A stretch of DNA of 34,452 bases from JASBSR01 sp963847575 (GCA_963847575.1 CAWKAL010000101.1:1-34452); one strand, 5' to 3'; shown: positions 25,822 to 34,091, counted from the stretch's first letter. The notes: generated by a model not told the origin, from the sequence alone. A program made the numbers and translations.

Positions 25822-26751
25822 CTATTCTTTCACCAGCGTTAACCAGTCATCGTGGCCACTCAGTCGGCCGTGCACCAGGTCGAAATACATGGTCTGCAGT
25901 TTTTCCGTGACCGGGCCGCGGCCACCGTTGCCGATGGTGCGGTTATCGACTTCACGGATGGGCGTCACTTCGGCAGCGGTGCCGGTAAAGAACACTTCGT
26001 CGGCGATATATACTTCGTCACGCGTGATGCGTTTTTCGCGCACTTCGATGCCGACTTTGTCGGCCAGCGCAAACAATGTATTGCGCGTTATGCCATTCAG
26101 CGCTGATGTCAGGTCCGGTGTATAGATCACGTTGTTTTTCACCAGGAAAATATTTTCGCCACTGCCTTCGGCGACATAACCTTCGTTATCGAGCAGCATG
26201 GCTTCGTCATAACCGTCGGTCATGGCTTCGCGCAGCGCCAGCATGGAATTAATGTAATGGCCATTGGCTTTGGCCTTGCACATGCTGATGTTGACATGAT
26301 GGCGGGTATACGAAGAGGTGCGTATGCGTATACCTTTCTCGAGGTTTTCCTTGCCGAGATAAGAACCCCACTCCCACGCAGCAACAATGACATGCACCTT
26401 CAGGTTGTCAGCACGCAGGCCCATGCCTTCGGAGCCGTAAAAAAACATCGGCCGGATGTAGGCAGATTCGAGTTTGTTTTCACGCACTGCCAGCTTGTGC
26501 GCTTCGTTAATCGTTGCCTTGTCGAAAGGTGCCGGCATTTGCATGATATGCGCAGAATCAAACAGGCGATCAGTGTGCGCCTGCAAACGGAAAATCGCAG
26601 TACCCTGGTCGGCCTTGTAAGCGCGCACACCTTCGAACACGCCCATGCCGTAATGCAGGGTGTGAGTGAGCACATGGACTTTGGCCTCACGCCACGGTAC
26701 CAGCTCACCATCAAACCAGATAACGCCGTCACGATCGGCCATGGTTTGCAT
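25822..26751 (-). CDS. ilvE: Branched-chain amino acid aminotransferase
   Basis: PLP-dependent fold-type IV aminotransferase acting on valine, leucine and isoleucine; its 309 residues match E. coli IlvE. WFDGELVPWREAKVHVLTHT opens the protein and GMGVFEGVRAY follows. The PLP lysine is Lys161 in KAKANGHYINSMLA. EGYVAEGSGENIFLVK-type sequence (from about Glu190) and TALNGITR-like and FFTGTAAEVTPI segments complete the class signatures. The ATG at 26751 has a good GGGAG site six bases upstream; an ATG at 26742 would give a slightly shorter form. Downstream of glnE on the same strand. Confidence 0.95.
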   Translation of the reverse strand: MQTMADRDGVIWFDGELVPWREAKVHVLTHTLHYGMGVFEGVRAYKADQGTAIFRLQAHTDRLFDSAHIMQMPAPFDKATINEAHKLAVRENKLESAYIRPMFFYGSEGMGLRADNLKVHVIVAAWEWGSYLGKENLEKGIRIRTSSYTRHHVNISMCKAKANGHYINSMLALREAMTDGYDEAMLLDNEGYVAEGSGENIFLVKNNVIYTPDLTSALNGITRNTLFALADKVGIEVREKRITRDEVYIADEVFFTGTAAEVTPIREVDNRTIGNGGRGPVTEKLQTMYFDLVHGRLSGHDDWLTLVKE

Positions 26752-26888
26752 AACAATCTCCCGAAATTAATTTTGAAGCTCTGAGCGCCTTGGCAGCCTG
26801 ACAGAGCGGGTCTGTTTAAAAATACATTTCTACCATGATTAAACCCATGGCGGTGTTTTCAATGCGTCGGGCCATCAAACATAGTGCC
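26752..26888 (-). promoter_or_regulatory. glnE-ilvE spacer with a possible leader hairpin (26778-26807)
   Basis: On the minus strand, GCTCTG...CAGAGC (26807-26778) can form a six-base stem ahead of the ilvE ribosome-binding site. There is no run of T after it and no leader peptide rich in branched-chain codons, so a classical attenuator is not supported. It may be a weak processing or termination element. The ilvE Shine-Dalgarno GGGAG lies at about 26758-26762. Confidence 0.25.
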
Positions 26889-29801
26889 TCAATGCGCCGG
26901 CCCTGCCCCGGCAAACAGGCGCTGCCATATGGCGCTGACCTGTTCCCTGTACTGTTCAATACTGGCCGTCTCTTCGGCCGATAGTTCAATCTGCAATGCG
27001 CGCTGATTGAGCTGATGACGATACAGTTTGTAGGCCGCCTGCATGCGTTCAACTTCGTCCGGCTGCAACCAGCCAATGCTTGCCAGGCCTTCGAGCAACA
27101 CCAGGGTCGACGTGCTCTGCAGCAATGCGCTGTGCTGCGCCGCATTCAGCAGCACCCCGGCCTGGGTCATAAATTCGATGTCGACAATGCCGCCCGCGTC
27201 CTGCTTCAGATTGACATCCTGGCTACCCTTGCTGCCCAGGTGTTCGCGCATTTTCGTGCGCATTTCGGCGACTGCACTGAACAGTTCAGCGGGCTCATAG
27301 CCTCGCGACAGCACGGAATGGCGGATTCTATCAAATTCCTCGCGCACGTGGTCATCTCCCGCGACCACGCGCGCGCGAATCAGCGCCTGGTGCTCCCAGG
27401 TCCAGGCCTTGTTGAACTGGTAGTCCTCGAACCCGGTGAGACTGCTGACCATCAGGCCGGCGCGGCCGTCGGGGCGCAGCCGGGTGTCGGTTTCATAGAG
27501 CAGCCCGGCATAGGTGCGGGTGCCGAGGATATGCAGCGCGCGCTGCGCCACGCGGGCGAAGAAATTGCTGTTATCGATGGATTTTGTGCCGGCGGTGTAT
27601 TCATTGTCTCCGCGGCTGTTGTGCAGAAACACGATATCAAGGTCGGAACTGTAACCCAGCTCGTAGCCGCCCAGCTTGCCATAGCCGACAATCGCCATGC
27701 CAGGCTTGCGGATCTCGCCATCGACGCTGCATTGCGGCTCGCCATAACGCGGCACCATCTCGTTCCAGGCCAGTTGCAGGGTGCGTTCGAGGATGACTTC
27801 AGCCACATAACTCAGCACATCACCCACCCCCATCACATCGATCACGCCGCCGATATCCTGCGCCGCGGTGCGCAGCAGGTGGGCATTGCGGAACTGGCGC
27901 AGGCGATCCATGTGCTGTTCCAGGTCGGCTTCGGGCACGACTGACATAACGTAGTCGAGTTCCTGCGCGATGCCGGCGCGATCAGCGACCTGGTAGAGCT
28001 CGCCCACGTCCAGCAGCTCGTCGAGCAACAGCGGATTGCCTGTCAGCTGGCGTGCAAACCAGTCGCTGGCAGCGCACAGCTTGAGCATTTGTTCACGCGC
28101 CACGGCGTATTCCAGCAATAAATTCACATACACCGCGCGGCCGACGATGGCACGCAGCAGGTCCAGCATGCGTTCGAGCAACACCGCCGGCGCCGGGCAG
28201 TCGACGATTTCGGCCAGCAGGCTGGCGAGCAGTTTCTGCAACCGCCCGCTGGCGGCTTCACCCAGTTGTGACACCTGCGCATGCTTGCTAAAACGCGCCA
28301 GTTGCCGGGCGATGTCGGCGGTATCGGCATAGCCCAGCTCGGCCAGCCAGCGCTGCAGCCCTGCGTCTTCCGCAGTATTGCGCCAGAAGGCCTGCAGCGC
28401 GGCCTGCGGTTTGGGGGTGTCAGCCGTCTCGGAGACAATACTTCTGAATATTTCGCTGACCTGGGCGCGCATCGCGGTCAGCGCGGTGTCGAGTGCCGGC
28501 CAGTCGGGCAGCCCCATGGCGAGCGCCAGGCGCGTGCGGTCGATTTCGGACCTGGGTACCACGTGGGTCTGCTGATCTCGCAGCATCTGGATACGGTTTT
28601 CCAGCCGGCGTAAAAAACGGTAACTCTGATCGAGCCTGGCGGCCTCGTCGGCATCCAGGCATTTCAGCTCCACCAGCACGCGCAGCACGTGCAGAATGCT
28701 GCGAATTTGTAACGCGGTATCACGACCGCCGCGGATCAGCTGGTAGGTCTGGCCGATAAATTCGATTTCGCGGATGCCGCCGCGACCGAGCTTGACGTTG
28801 TCGGCAATCCCCTTGCGCCTGACCTCGGCTTCGATCATGTCTTTCATTTCGCGGATCGAGGCAATCGCCGAATAATCCAGGTAGCGACGGTAGATGAAAG
28901 GCCTGAGCAACTGGTCGAGGTAGGCAATGTCAGCGGCATCGCCGGCAATCGCGCGCGCCTTGACCATGGCATAGCGTTCCCAGTCCCGGCCCTGCGACTG
29001 GTAGTACTGTTCCAGCGCGGCAAAACTCATCACCAGCGGGCCGCTGTCGCCGAACGGTCGCAGCCGCGCATCCACCCGGAAGACAAAGCCATCGGCGGTT
29101 ATCTCGTTGAGCGCGCGGATCAGTTTTTGCGCCAGCCGTACGAAAAATTCGTGAATGCTGAGGCTGCGCCCGCCCTGGGTCTGGCCGTCCTGCGGATAGC
29201 CGAAAATCAGGTCGATATCGGAGGAAAAATTCAGTTCGTAGCCACCAAGCTTGCCCATGCCGAGCACCAGCAACTGCTGCGACCTGCCGTTCTCATCCAG
29301 CGGTGTACCGAATTGCGCGCTGGCGGTCGCATGCAAATGATCCAGCGTTACCGCGACCATGGCTTCGGCAAGAAAACTCAGCTCTGCCAGGATTTGCTCG
29401 AGATCTGCTAACTCACCAATATCGCGTATCACGAGTCGCAGCATTTCACGCTGGCGCAGCTCGCGCAGTGCATGCATCAGCGCTGCTTCGGCCGCGGCAT
29501 CATTCACCAGGCCGGCGACTGACTGTTCAATTGCCGCTTTCACCCGGGCTGAATATTGCGCCAGGTCGCGGTCGATGTGTACGCCTTCATCCAGCACAGC
29601 ACGCAGTAAAGCAGGTTTGCGGGTACACACCAGTGCGGCGAAATCACTGCAGGCCCAGATTTTTCCCATCACCGGCAAATCTATCGCCGCATCGATGCCG
29701 GCATCTACGCAGGCATCAGACCAGTCCTGCCAGTAAGTGGAAACAATTGCCTGCAGGGACTGCGGCACATCGGCTAATAACGGCTCAGGGATAGCACTCA
29801 T
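26889..29801 (-). CDS. glnE: Bifunctional glutamine synthetase adenylyltransferase / adenylyl-removing enzyme GlnE
   Basis: Controls glutamine synthetase by adding and removing AMP. The 970 residues are close to E. coli GlnE (946). Both nucleotidyltransferase domains are intact. The N-terminal (removing) one has LGMGKLGGYELNFSSDIDLI and the C-terminal (adding) one has GYGKLGGYELGYSSDLDIVF; each carries its DXD pair. GGIREIEFIGQTYQLIRGG and GGIVDIEFMTQAGVLL are the post-domain motifs. The frame is uninterrupted over 2.9 kb, in contrast with several neighbouring genes. The ATG is at 29801. glnE followed by ilvE and then LPS-core genes is an order I also know from Pseudomonas. Confidence 0.96.
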   Translation of the reverse strand: MSAIPEPLLADVPQSLQAIVSTYWQDWSDACVDAGIDAAIDLPVMGKIWACSDFAALVCTRKPALLRAVLDEGVHIDRDLAQYSARVKAAIEQSVAGLVNDAAAEAALMHALRELRQREMLRLVIRDIGELADLEQILAELSFLAEAMVAVTLDHLHATASAQFGTPLDENGRSQQLLVLGMGKLGGYELNFSSDIDLIFGYPQDGQTQGGRSLSIHEFFVRLAQKLIRALNEITADGFVFRVDARLRPFGDSGPLVMSFAALEQYYQSQGRDWERYAMVKARAIAGDAADIAYLDQLLRPFIYRRYLDYSAIASIREMKDMIEAEVRRKGIADNVKLGRGGIREIEFIGQTYQLIRGGRDTALQIRSILHVLRVLVELKCLDADEAARLDQSYRFLRRLENRIQMLRDQQTHVVPRSEIDRTRLALAMGLPDWPALDTALTAMRAQVSEIFRSIVSETADTPKPQAALQAFWRNTAEDAGLQRWLAELGYADTADIARQLARFSKHAQVSQLGEAASGRLQKLLASLLAEIVDCPAPAVLLERMLDLLRAIVGRAVYVNLLLEYAVAREQMLKLCAASDWFARQLTGNPLLLDELLDVGELYQVADRAGIAQELDYVMSVVPEADLEQHMDRLRQFRNAHLLRTAAQDIGGVIDVMGVGDVLSYVAEVILERTLQLAWNEMVPRYGEPQCSVDGEIRKPGMAIVGYGKLGGYELGYSSDLDIVFLHNSRGDNEYTAGTKSIDNSNFFARVAQRALHILGTRTYAGLLYETDTRLRPDGRAGLMVSSLTGFEDYQFNKAWTWEHQALIRARVVAGDDHVREEFDRIRHSVLSRGYEPAELFSAVAEMRTKMREHLGSKGSQDVNLKQDAGGIVDIEFMTQAGVLLNAAQHSALLQSTSTLVLLEGLASIGWLQPDEVERMQAAYKLYRHQLNQRALQIELSAEETASIEQYREQVSAIWQRLFAGAGPAH

Positions 29802-29861
29802 CGAACAAAAAGGTCACTGGATTGAATCGGGTTCACGTACAGTATTGATTACTGGCTGACT

Positions 29862-29926
29862 ATTTGACAACAATCATGCAAGGCTGCATTCGCTGCATGA
29901 CACATACTATATGCATTATTATGCAC
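29862..29926 (+). promoter_or_regulatory. Possible promoter/operator region upstream of legB-like gene
   Basis: In the 194-base divergent gap between glnE and the dehydratase gene, a TTGACA hexamer lies at 29864-29869 but the -10 at 17-base spacing (CATTCG) is poor. Just downstream, TGCA tetramers occur at 29877, 29885, 29894, 29912 and 29922, with an inverted pair TGCAT/ATGCA around TATT at 29912-29925. This could be a regulator-binding cluster. It is a weak call by eye. Confidence 0.3.
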
Positions 29927-29995
29927 CAACTCGACATGTCAGGTATGATTTGGCTGAAATTTCGGAACCTGACTCACCCGCCGCGGAAAAACTGA

Positions 29996-30994
29996 ATGAA
30001 TCTGGAAGGTAAAAAAATCCTTGTCACCGGCGCAGATGGCTTTATTGGCAGCCACCTGGTCGAAGCACTGATCGCCCGGGGCCATGATGTCAGGGCATTT
30101 GTTTACTACAACTCGTTTAACTCCTGGGGCTGGCTTGACACATTACCCAGCGAGCAGCTGAGAAATCTCGATGTATTTGCCGGCGATATACGCGATCCTA
30201 ACGGGGTGTTGACTGCCATGAAGGGCTGCGATGTAGTGTTTCACCTCGCGGCCCTGATTGCGATCCCGTTTTCGTATCATTCGCCCGATTCATATGTCGA
30301 TACCAACATCAAGGGCACGCTCAATATTCTCCAGGCCGCGCGCCAGTGCGAACTTGAACGCGTGCTGGTGACGTCTACGTCCGAGGTGTACGGCACTGCA
30401 CAATATGTACCGATAGATGAAAAACATCCGTACCAGGGGCAGTCACCCTATAGCGCCACCAAGATTGGCGCTGACCGCATCGCCGAATCATTCTATCGTT
30501 CGTTTGATACCCCGGTGACCATAGTGCGGCCGTTCAATACCTATGGCCCGCGGCAGTCGGCGCGCGCGGTGATACCCACCATTATTACGCAGCTGCTATC
30601 CGGCGAAACTGAAATCAGGCTGGGCAGTCTCGAACCCACCCGTGATTTTAATTACGTGGTCGATACCGCGGAAGGCTTTATCGCGCTGGCCGAATCCGAC
30701 AAGGCGGTTGGACAGGAAATCAATATCGCCACCGGCGCTGAACGCTCGATTGGTGACCTGGCACATTTTCTTATCAGCCAGCTGAATCCTGACGCAGGTA
30801 TACGACTCGACGAAGTCCGCGTGCGGCCCGACAAGTCCGAAGTCGACCGTCTGCTCGGCGACAACACAAAAATCAGCAAATTGACCGACTGGTCGCCCGG
30901 CCACGATCTTGAGTCAGGGCTGATCGAAACCATTGCCTGGTTCAAACAGGACAGTAATCTAAGCCGTTATAAAGAATGGCTATACAATATTTAA
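29996..30994 (+). CDS. NAD-dependent nucleotide-sugar 4,6-dehydratase, LegB-like
   Basis: Extended SDR of 332 residues. It strongly resembles LegB, the nucleotide-GlcNAc 4,6-dehydratase of the legionaminic acid pathway, in YYNSFNSWGWLD (38-49), FAGDIRDPNGV and VDTNIKGTLNILQAAR. The cofactor loop is VTGADGFIGSHL (10-21). The catalytic site is STSEVYG (127-133) with the YXXXK motif Tyr152/Lys156 in SPYSATKIGAD, and RPFNTYGPRQSARAVIPTII is the family's later signature. The reaction yields an NDP-4-keto-6-deoxyhexose. No aminotransferase or synthase of the legionaminate pathway is nearby, so the end product may differ. It is followed after 16 bases by a nucleotidyltransferase. Confidence 0.87.
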   Translation: MNLEGKKILVTGADGFIGSHLVEALIARGHDVRAFVYYNSFNSWGWLDTLPSEQLRNLDVFAGDIRDPNGVLTAMKGCDVVFHLAALIAIPFSYHSPDSYVDTNIKGTLNILQAARQCELERVLVTSTSEVYGTAQYVPIDEKHPYQGQSPYSATKIGADRIAESFYRSFDTPVTIVRPFNTYGPRQSARAVIPTIITQLLSGETEIRLGSLEPTRDFNYVVDTAEGFIALAESDKAVGQEINIATGAERSIGDLAHFLISQLNPDAGIRLDEVRVRPDKSEVDRLLGDNTKISKLTDWSPGHDLESGLIETIAWFKQDSNLSRYKEWLYNI

Positions 30995-31010
30995 TGAAGA
31001 GGCCCGCTGC

Positions 31011-31724
31011 ATGCGCGCAATAATTCTGGCCGGCGGCAAAGGCACCCGCCTGCGCCCCTACACCACGCTGATTCCAAAACCGCTGGTTCCGATTGGTGGC
31101 AAATACTCCATCCTCGAAGTCGTACTGATGCAACTGGCCGACGCCGGCTTCAGCCACGTCACGCTCGCGGTCAATCATCTCGCCAACCTGATACAGGCGT
31201 ATTTCGGTAACGGCGAAAAATGGGGCCTTAAAATCGATTACTCGCTCGAAGATAAACCGCTGAATACCATCGGGCCATTGACCCTGATAGATGATCTGCC
31301 AGAGAATTTCCTGGTGATGAATGGCGACATCCTCTGCGACCTGGATTATAAAAAGTTTCTGCAGGGCCATATGGAAACTGATGCCGATGTATCGGTATCG
31401 GCATTTCGCAGGGAAGTCAAAGTTGACTTTGGCGTGCTCGAATACAACGCACAAAACAGGCTGACTGCGTTTCGCGAAAAGCCCGAATACAATTTTGATG
31501 TCAGCATGGGCATCTACTGCCTCAACCGGCGCATGATTGAAAGACTCGACAAAGGCGCGAGTTACGGTTTTGACCAGCTGATGCTGGACGGTATTGCGCG
31601 CGGCGATCATATTTCAATCCAGCCGTTCGACGGTTTCTGGCTGGATATCGGCCGCCCGGATGATTACGCCTACGCAGACGAACATTTCGCTGAATTTTCA
31701 GATCGCTTCAAATTTTTACAGTGA
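31011..31724 (+). CDS. Sugar-1-phosphate nucleotidyltransferase
   Basis: A GT-A-like nucleotidyltransferase of 237 residues. MRAIILAGGKGTRLRPYTTL is the signature nucleotide-binding loop, followed by PKPLVPIGGKYSILEVVL. FLVMNGDILCDLDY (about 102-115) gives the metal-binding Asp, and FREKPEYNFDVSMGIYCLN the sugar-binding region. It lacks the CBS domains of PtmE and the hexapeptide tail of GlmU, so it is a compact single-domain type. It probably activates the hexose(amine)-1-phosphate used by the adjacent dehydratase; the nucleotide (GTP, UTP, CTP or dTTP) cannot be decided. The stop overlaps the next start as GTGA. Confidence 0.87.
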   Translation: MRAIILAGGKGTRLRPYTTLIPKPLVPIGGKYSILEVVLMQLADAGFSHVTLAVNHLANLIQAYFGNGEKWGLKIDYSLEDKPLNTIGPLTLIDDLPENFLVMNGDILCDLDYKKFLQGHMETDADVSVSAFRREVKVDFGVLEYNAQNRLTAFREKPEYNFDVSMGIYCLNRRMIERLDKGASYGFDQLMLDGIARGDHISIQPFDGFWLDIGRPDDYAYADEHFAEFSDRFKFLQ

Positions 31725-32581
31725 ACGTTCTTGTCACAGGTGCATCGGGTTTTGTCGGCAGGCACCTGCTGGCGTACCTCGGCGCACACCTGGAGGCAAA
31801 CCTCACCGGCCTGACAAGAATCGCGTCAGACAATCCCGGCAATGTCAGCTGCGAACTCACAGATGCGAAGCAGGTAAACAGCATCATAAAAAGTTTGCAG
31901 CCCGCGCTGGTGTTTCATGTCGCCGGCAGCTTTACCAATGATTTCGAAACAGACTATGCCAGTAATGTACTGCCAGCAAAAAACATTCTCGAAGCCTGCG
32001 CCCTGCACAGCAGGGACAGCCGGGTCATGCTCATGGGCAGCGCAGCCGAATATGGTGAAGTCTGTCACCAGGACAATCCCGTCAACGAGGACAGGCTGTT
32101 AAATCCTGTTAGCGTTTACGGCTGGTCGAAAGCCGCCCAGTCACTGCTGGCACCCCTGTATGCCAATAAATACGGAATAGCGGTAATGGTCGCGCGCACC
32201 TTTAACCTGTCAGGCCCGGGCATGTCCGAGCGGCTTTTCACCGGTCGTGTCGAGCGCCAGGTAGCCGACATTCTCGCGGGCAAGGCGAGCCGAATTTCGG
32301 TCGGTAACCTCGATGCGAAACGCGACTATATCGATATAGAAGATGCCTGCGCGATGTATTTGTCGATCGCGGCAAAAGGCCAGCCCGGCGAAATTTATAA
32401 TGTGGGCAGCGGTATCGCGATCAGTATGCGGGACTTGTTACACACCCTGCTTGAGGCGCACGGCCTGGATGAATCGGTGGTTGACGAAACCCGGGAGCAT
32501 AATCCCGGCAAGGAAGTCAGCATGATTTATGCCGACATCAAAAAAATAAGCGCCCTGATGAAATCAGGTTCACACACCTGA
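31721..32581 (+). CDS. NAD(P)-dependent epimerase/reductase, GDP-6-deoxy-4-ketohexose reductase-like
   Basis: Extended SDR of 286 residues, starting with GTG in a GTGA overlap. MNVLVTGASGFVGRHLLAYL has the GXXGXXG cofactor loop. MLMGSAAEYGE supplies the catalytic Ser/Thr and SVYGWSKAAQS the YXXXK pair. VARTFNLSGPGMSERLF and GNLDAKRDYIDIEDAC are typical of the Rmd/GMD-like group, which reduces NDP-4-keto-6-deoxyhexoses. As the third gene of the cassette it would finish an NDP-6-deoxyhexose. The call to subgroup is by pattern only; an epimerase activity is possible. Confidence 0.82.
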   Translation: MNVLVTGASGFVGRHLLAYLGAHLEANLTGLTRIASDNPGNVSCELTDAKQVNSIIKSLQPALVFHVAGSFTNDFETDYASNVLPAKNILEACALHSRDSRVMLMGSAAEYGEVCHQDNPVNEDRLLNPVSVYGWSKAAQSLLAPLYANKYGIAVMVARTFNLSGPGMSERLFTGRVERQVADILAGKASRISVGNLDAKRDYIDIEDACAMYLSIAAKGQPGEIYNVGSGIAISMRDLLHTLLEAHGLDESVVDETREHNPGKEVSMIYADIKKISALMKSGSHT

Positions 32582-32612
32582 GTTGTGGCCGTTTATTTTG
32601 ATGATAAATATG

Positions 32613-32782
32613 TCCACAGATGAACGCAGATGAACACGGATGCTAAAAACAATATCTGCCGCTAAAAAACGCAAAGGACGCAAAGGACGCAAAAAAGATT
32701 AATTATTAATTCGCGTCCTTTGCGTTTTTCGCGGCCAATTGCTTTACTTTTTATCCGTGTTCATCTGTGTTCATCTGCGGAT
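32613..32782. repeat. Nested double pair of CGCA-type inverted repeats
   Basis: Outer arms 32613-32642 (TCCACAGATGAACGCAGATG, then AACACGGATG) and 32753-32782 (ATCCGTGTTCATCTGTGTTC, then ATCTGCGGAT) enclose inner arms 32658-32697 (GCCGCTAAAAAACGCAAAGG, then ACGCAAAGGACGCAAAAAA) and 32712-32735 (GCGTCCTTTGCGTTTTTCGC, then GGCC). Outer and inner arms are two variants of the same CGCA-unit family. The structure fills the 204-base gap between converging genes. Confidence 0.82.
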
Positions 32783-32785
32783 AAA

Positions 32786-33534
32786 TTATTTATTCATTTC
32801 AGCGTAGATCCAGTCATCCGCCCAGTTGATGCCGTGGCTGAATGTTTTGATGCTGTAACCGTTTTGCTTGAGTATAGAAAGCACGACTTCTTTAGTGCGA
32901 TACCATTCACCTTCATTATTATTTGCCCTGAAATCATGGCATGAAATTATAAATCGCCTGATAAAACTGAAGTCATCGATATGTTGCAGAATTTCTTTTT
33001 CTGCGCCTTCTATATTCATTTTGAACAGGTCAATTCGGTCAATGTTATAGCGTTGTAAAAATGTTTCCCACTTCATCGTCGGGACTTCGATATAGCCTTC
33101 GGGATATTTCACCGACGGATGCATACGAGAACTGGCTGATGAATTTAACCATGTCACGGTCAGATATCACGTAGGGTGACGCGGTGAAATTTTTACCCAG
33201 GTGACGATAGGTATTCGCCAGGCACTCGTAGATCACCGGCTGCGGCTCGACACCGATGTACCTGACCTCCGGGAGAAACCGTGGCGATATAGGCGGCTTC
33301 CTCACCATAGCCTGCACCTAGATCGACCACAACGTCAGTATTCGATGGGCGGTAGTAATGAAAGAATACTTTTTCACATAACCATAGCAAGTCCTGTTTT
33401 CTCAGAAAATGCCTGGGGTGCCTGATATAAATATAATCGCCGAATCTTTTGTAACGGAAAAACCCGGTTGCAGTATCAAACTCGACATTGGCAGCCCAGT
33501 TAATTCTTTTTTCTATACTTTTATAGATTCCCAT
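32786..33534 (-). CDS. FkbM family methyltransferase, two frameshifts (near 33269 and 33160)
   Basis: SAM-dependent methyltransferase of the FkbM type, often acting on glycans. From the ATG at 33534 the first part has TDVVVDLGAGYGEEAAYIA (SAM loop). The second frame supplies VRYIGVEPQPVIYECLANTY, and the third has VPTMKWETFLQRYNIDRIDL and FKMNIEGAEKEILQHI, the family's D/N-IEGAE hallmark. Skipping one G near 33269 and one base near 33160 joins all three into about 248 residues ending YAEMNK. The target is unknown. It is convergent with the sugar cassette and could belong to the same surface glycan, or it may be the edge of a different island. Confidence 0.82.
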
Positions 33535-34091
33535 CCGTCACGCCCGTGTTAGCAATCGACATTGATATTCATTTTGTATTTTTCTGGATTATACAGGCTG
33601 GGCGCGGTGATAGAAAACTTATGGCCGTACGGACGCGAGATGATTACACTATTTCAATTGCTCGATTTATAGTTGCAGCGGATTGTGATATTTCCGTAAC
33701 ATAATCACAGCATTTTTTCGCACCGACAGCTCAACTTGAACATAACATGCTGTTTATTATGGCACTATCAGCCTGCCCGCTCACATGCAAGCCCCCTTCA
33801 GGCGCCACAATCCGTTTTCTATCTGACACAGGTCAATATGTCTCGACATTGCGTTTAACCTGATCGTCATACCAGCTTCAACCCATGTTCACAAAGTACA
33901 GCTCAGCTATAGAATGGGTGAAAACCTCAAGGACATAAATGGCGTTGATGCAGACGAAATATTCCTGCAATCGCAGTATGTTTTCTAAACGCTAACACCC
34001 ATAACGCACAAGGACTCCTGCTGACCATGGATGGCTTTTTTATAGATGTGCATTTATCTCAGCATGCCATGTTGCGTGATTCAGCATGATT
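33535..34091. other. 557-base intergenic region, no gene recognised
   Basis: AT-richer sequence between the start of the FkbM gene and the end of the TgpA-like gene (both minus). I see no RNA gene, no repeat arm of the window's family and no convincing terminator. A 24-codon frame at 33914-33988 (begins MGENLKDINGVDADEIFLQS) lacks a ribosome-binding site. Its frame stays open upstream to about 33811 without a start codon, which could be a decayed coding remnant. Confidence 0.5.

Noticed and set aside
26778..26807. Transcription attenuator for ilvE
   Set aside because: A short stem is present, but there is no T-run and no leader peptide rich in Ile, Leu or Val codons.
27015..27944. Plus-strand open frame of 309 codons inside glnE
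   Set aside because: Antisense to an intact, strongly conserved glnE, and the translation has no family features.
29996..32581. Full legionaminic acid pathway
   Set aside because: Only a LegB-like dehydratase is present; no LegC aminotransferase, LegG hydrolase, LegI synthase or CMP transferase is in the window.
3112..33269. Programmed ribosomal +1 frameshifting as the cause of the shifted genes
   Set aside because: The ten sites share no slippery codon, stop-codon context or following structure, and they occur in unrelated housekeeping genes.
33914..33988. Small protein of 24 residues
   Set aside because: No ribosome-binding site, and the frame stays open upstream of the ATG, so it looks like part of a remnant rather than a gene.
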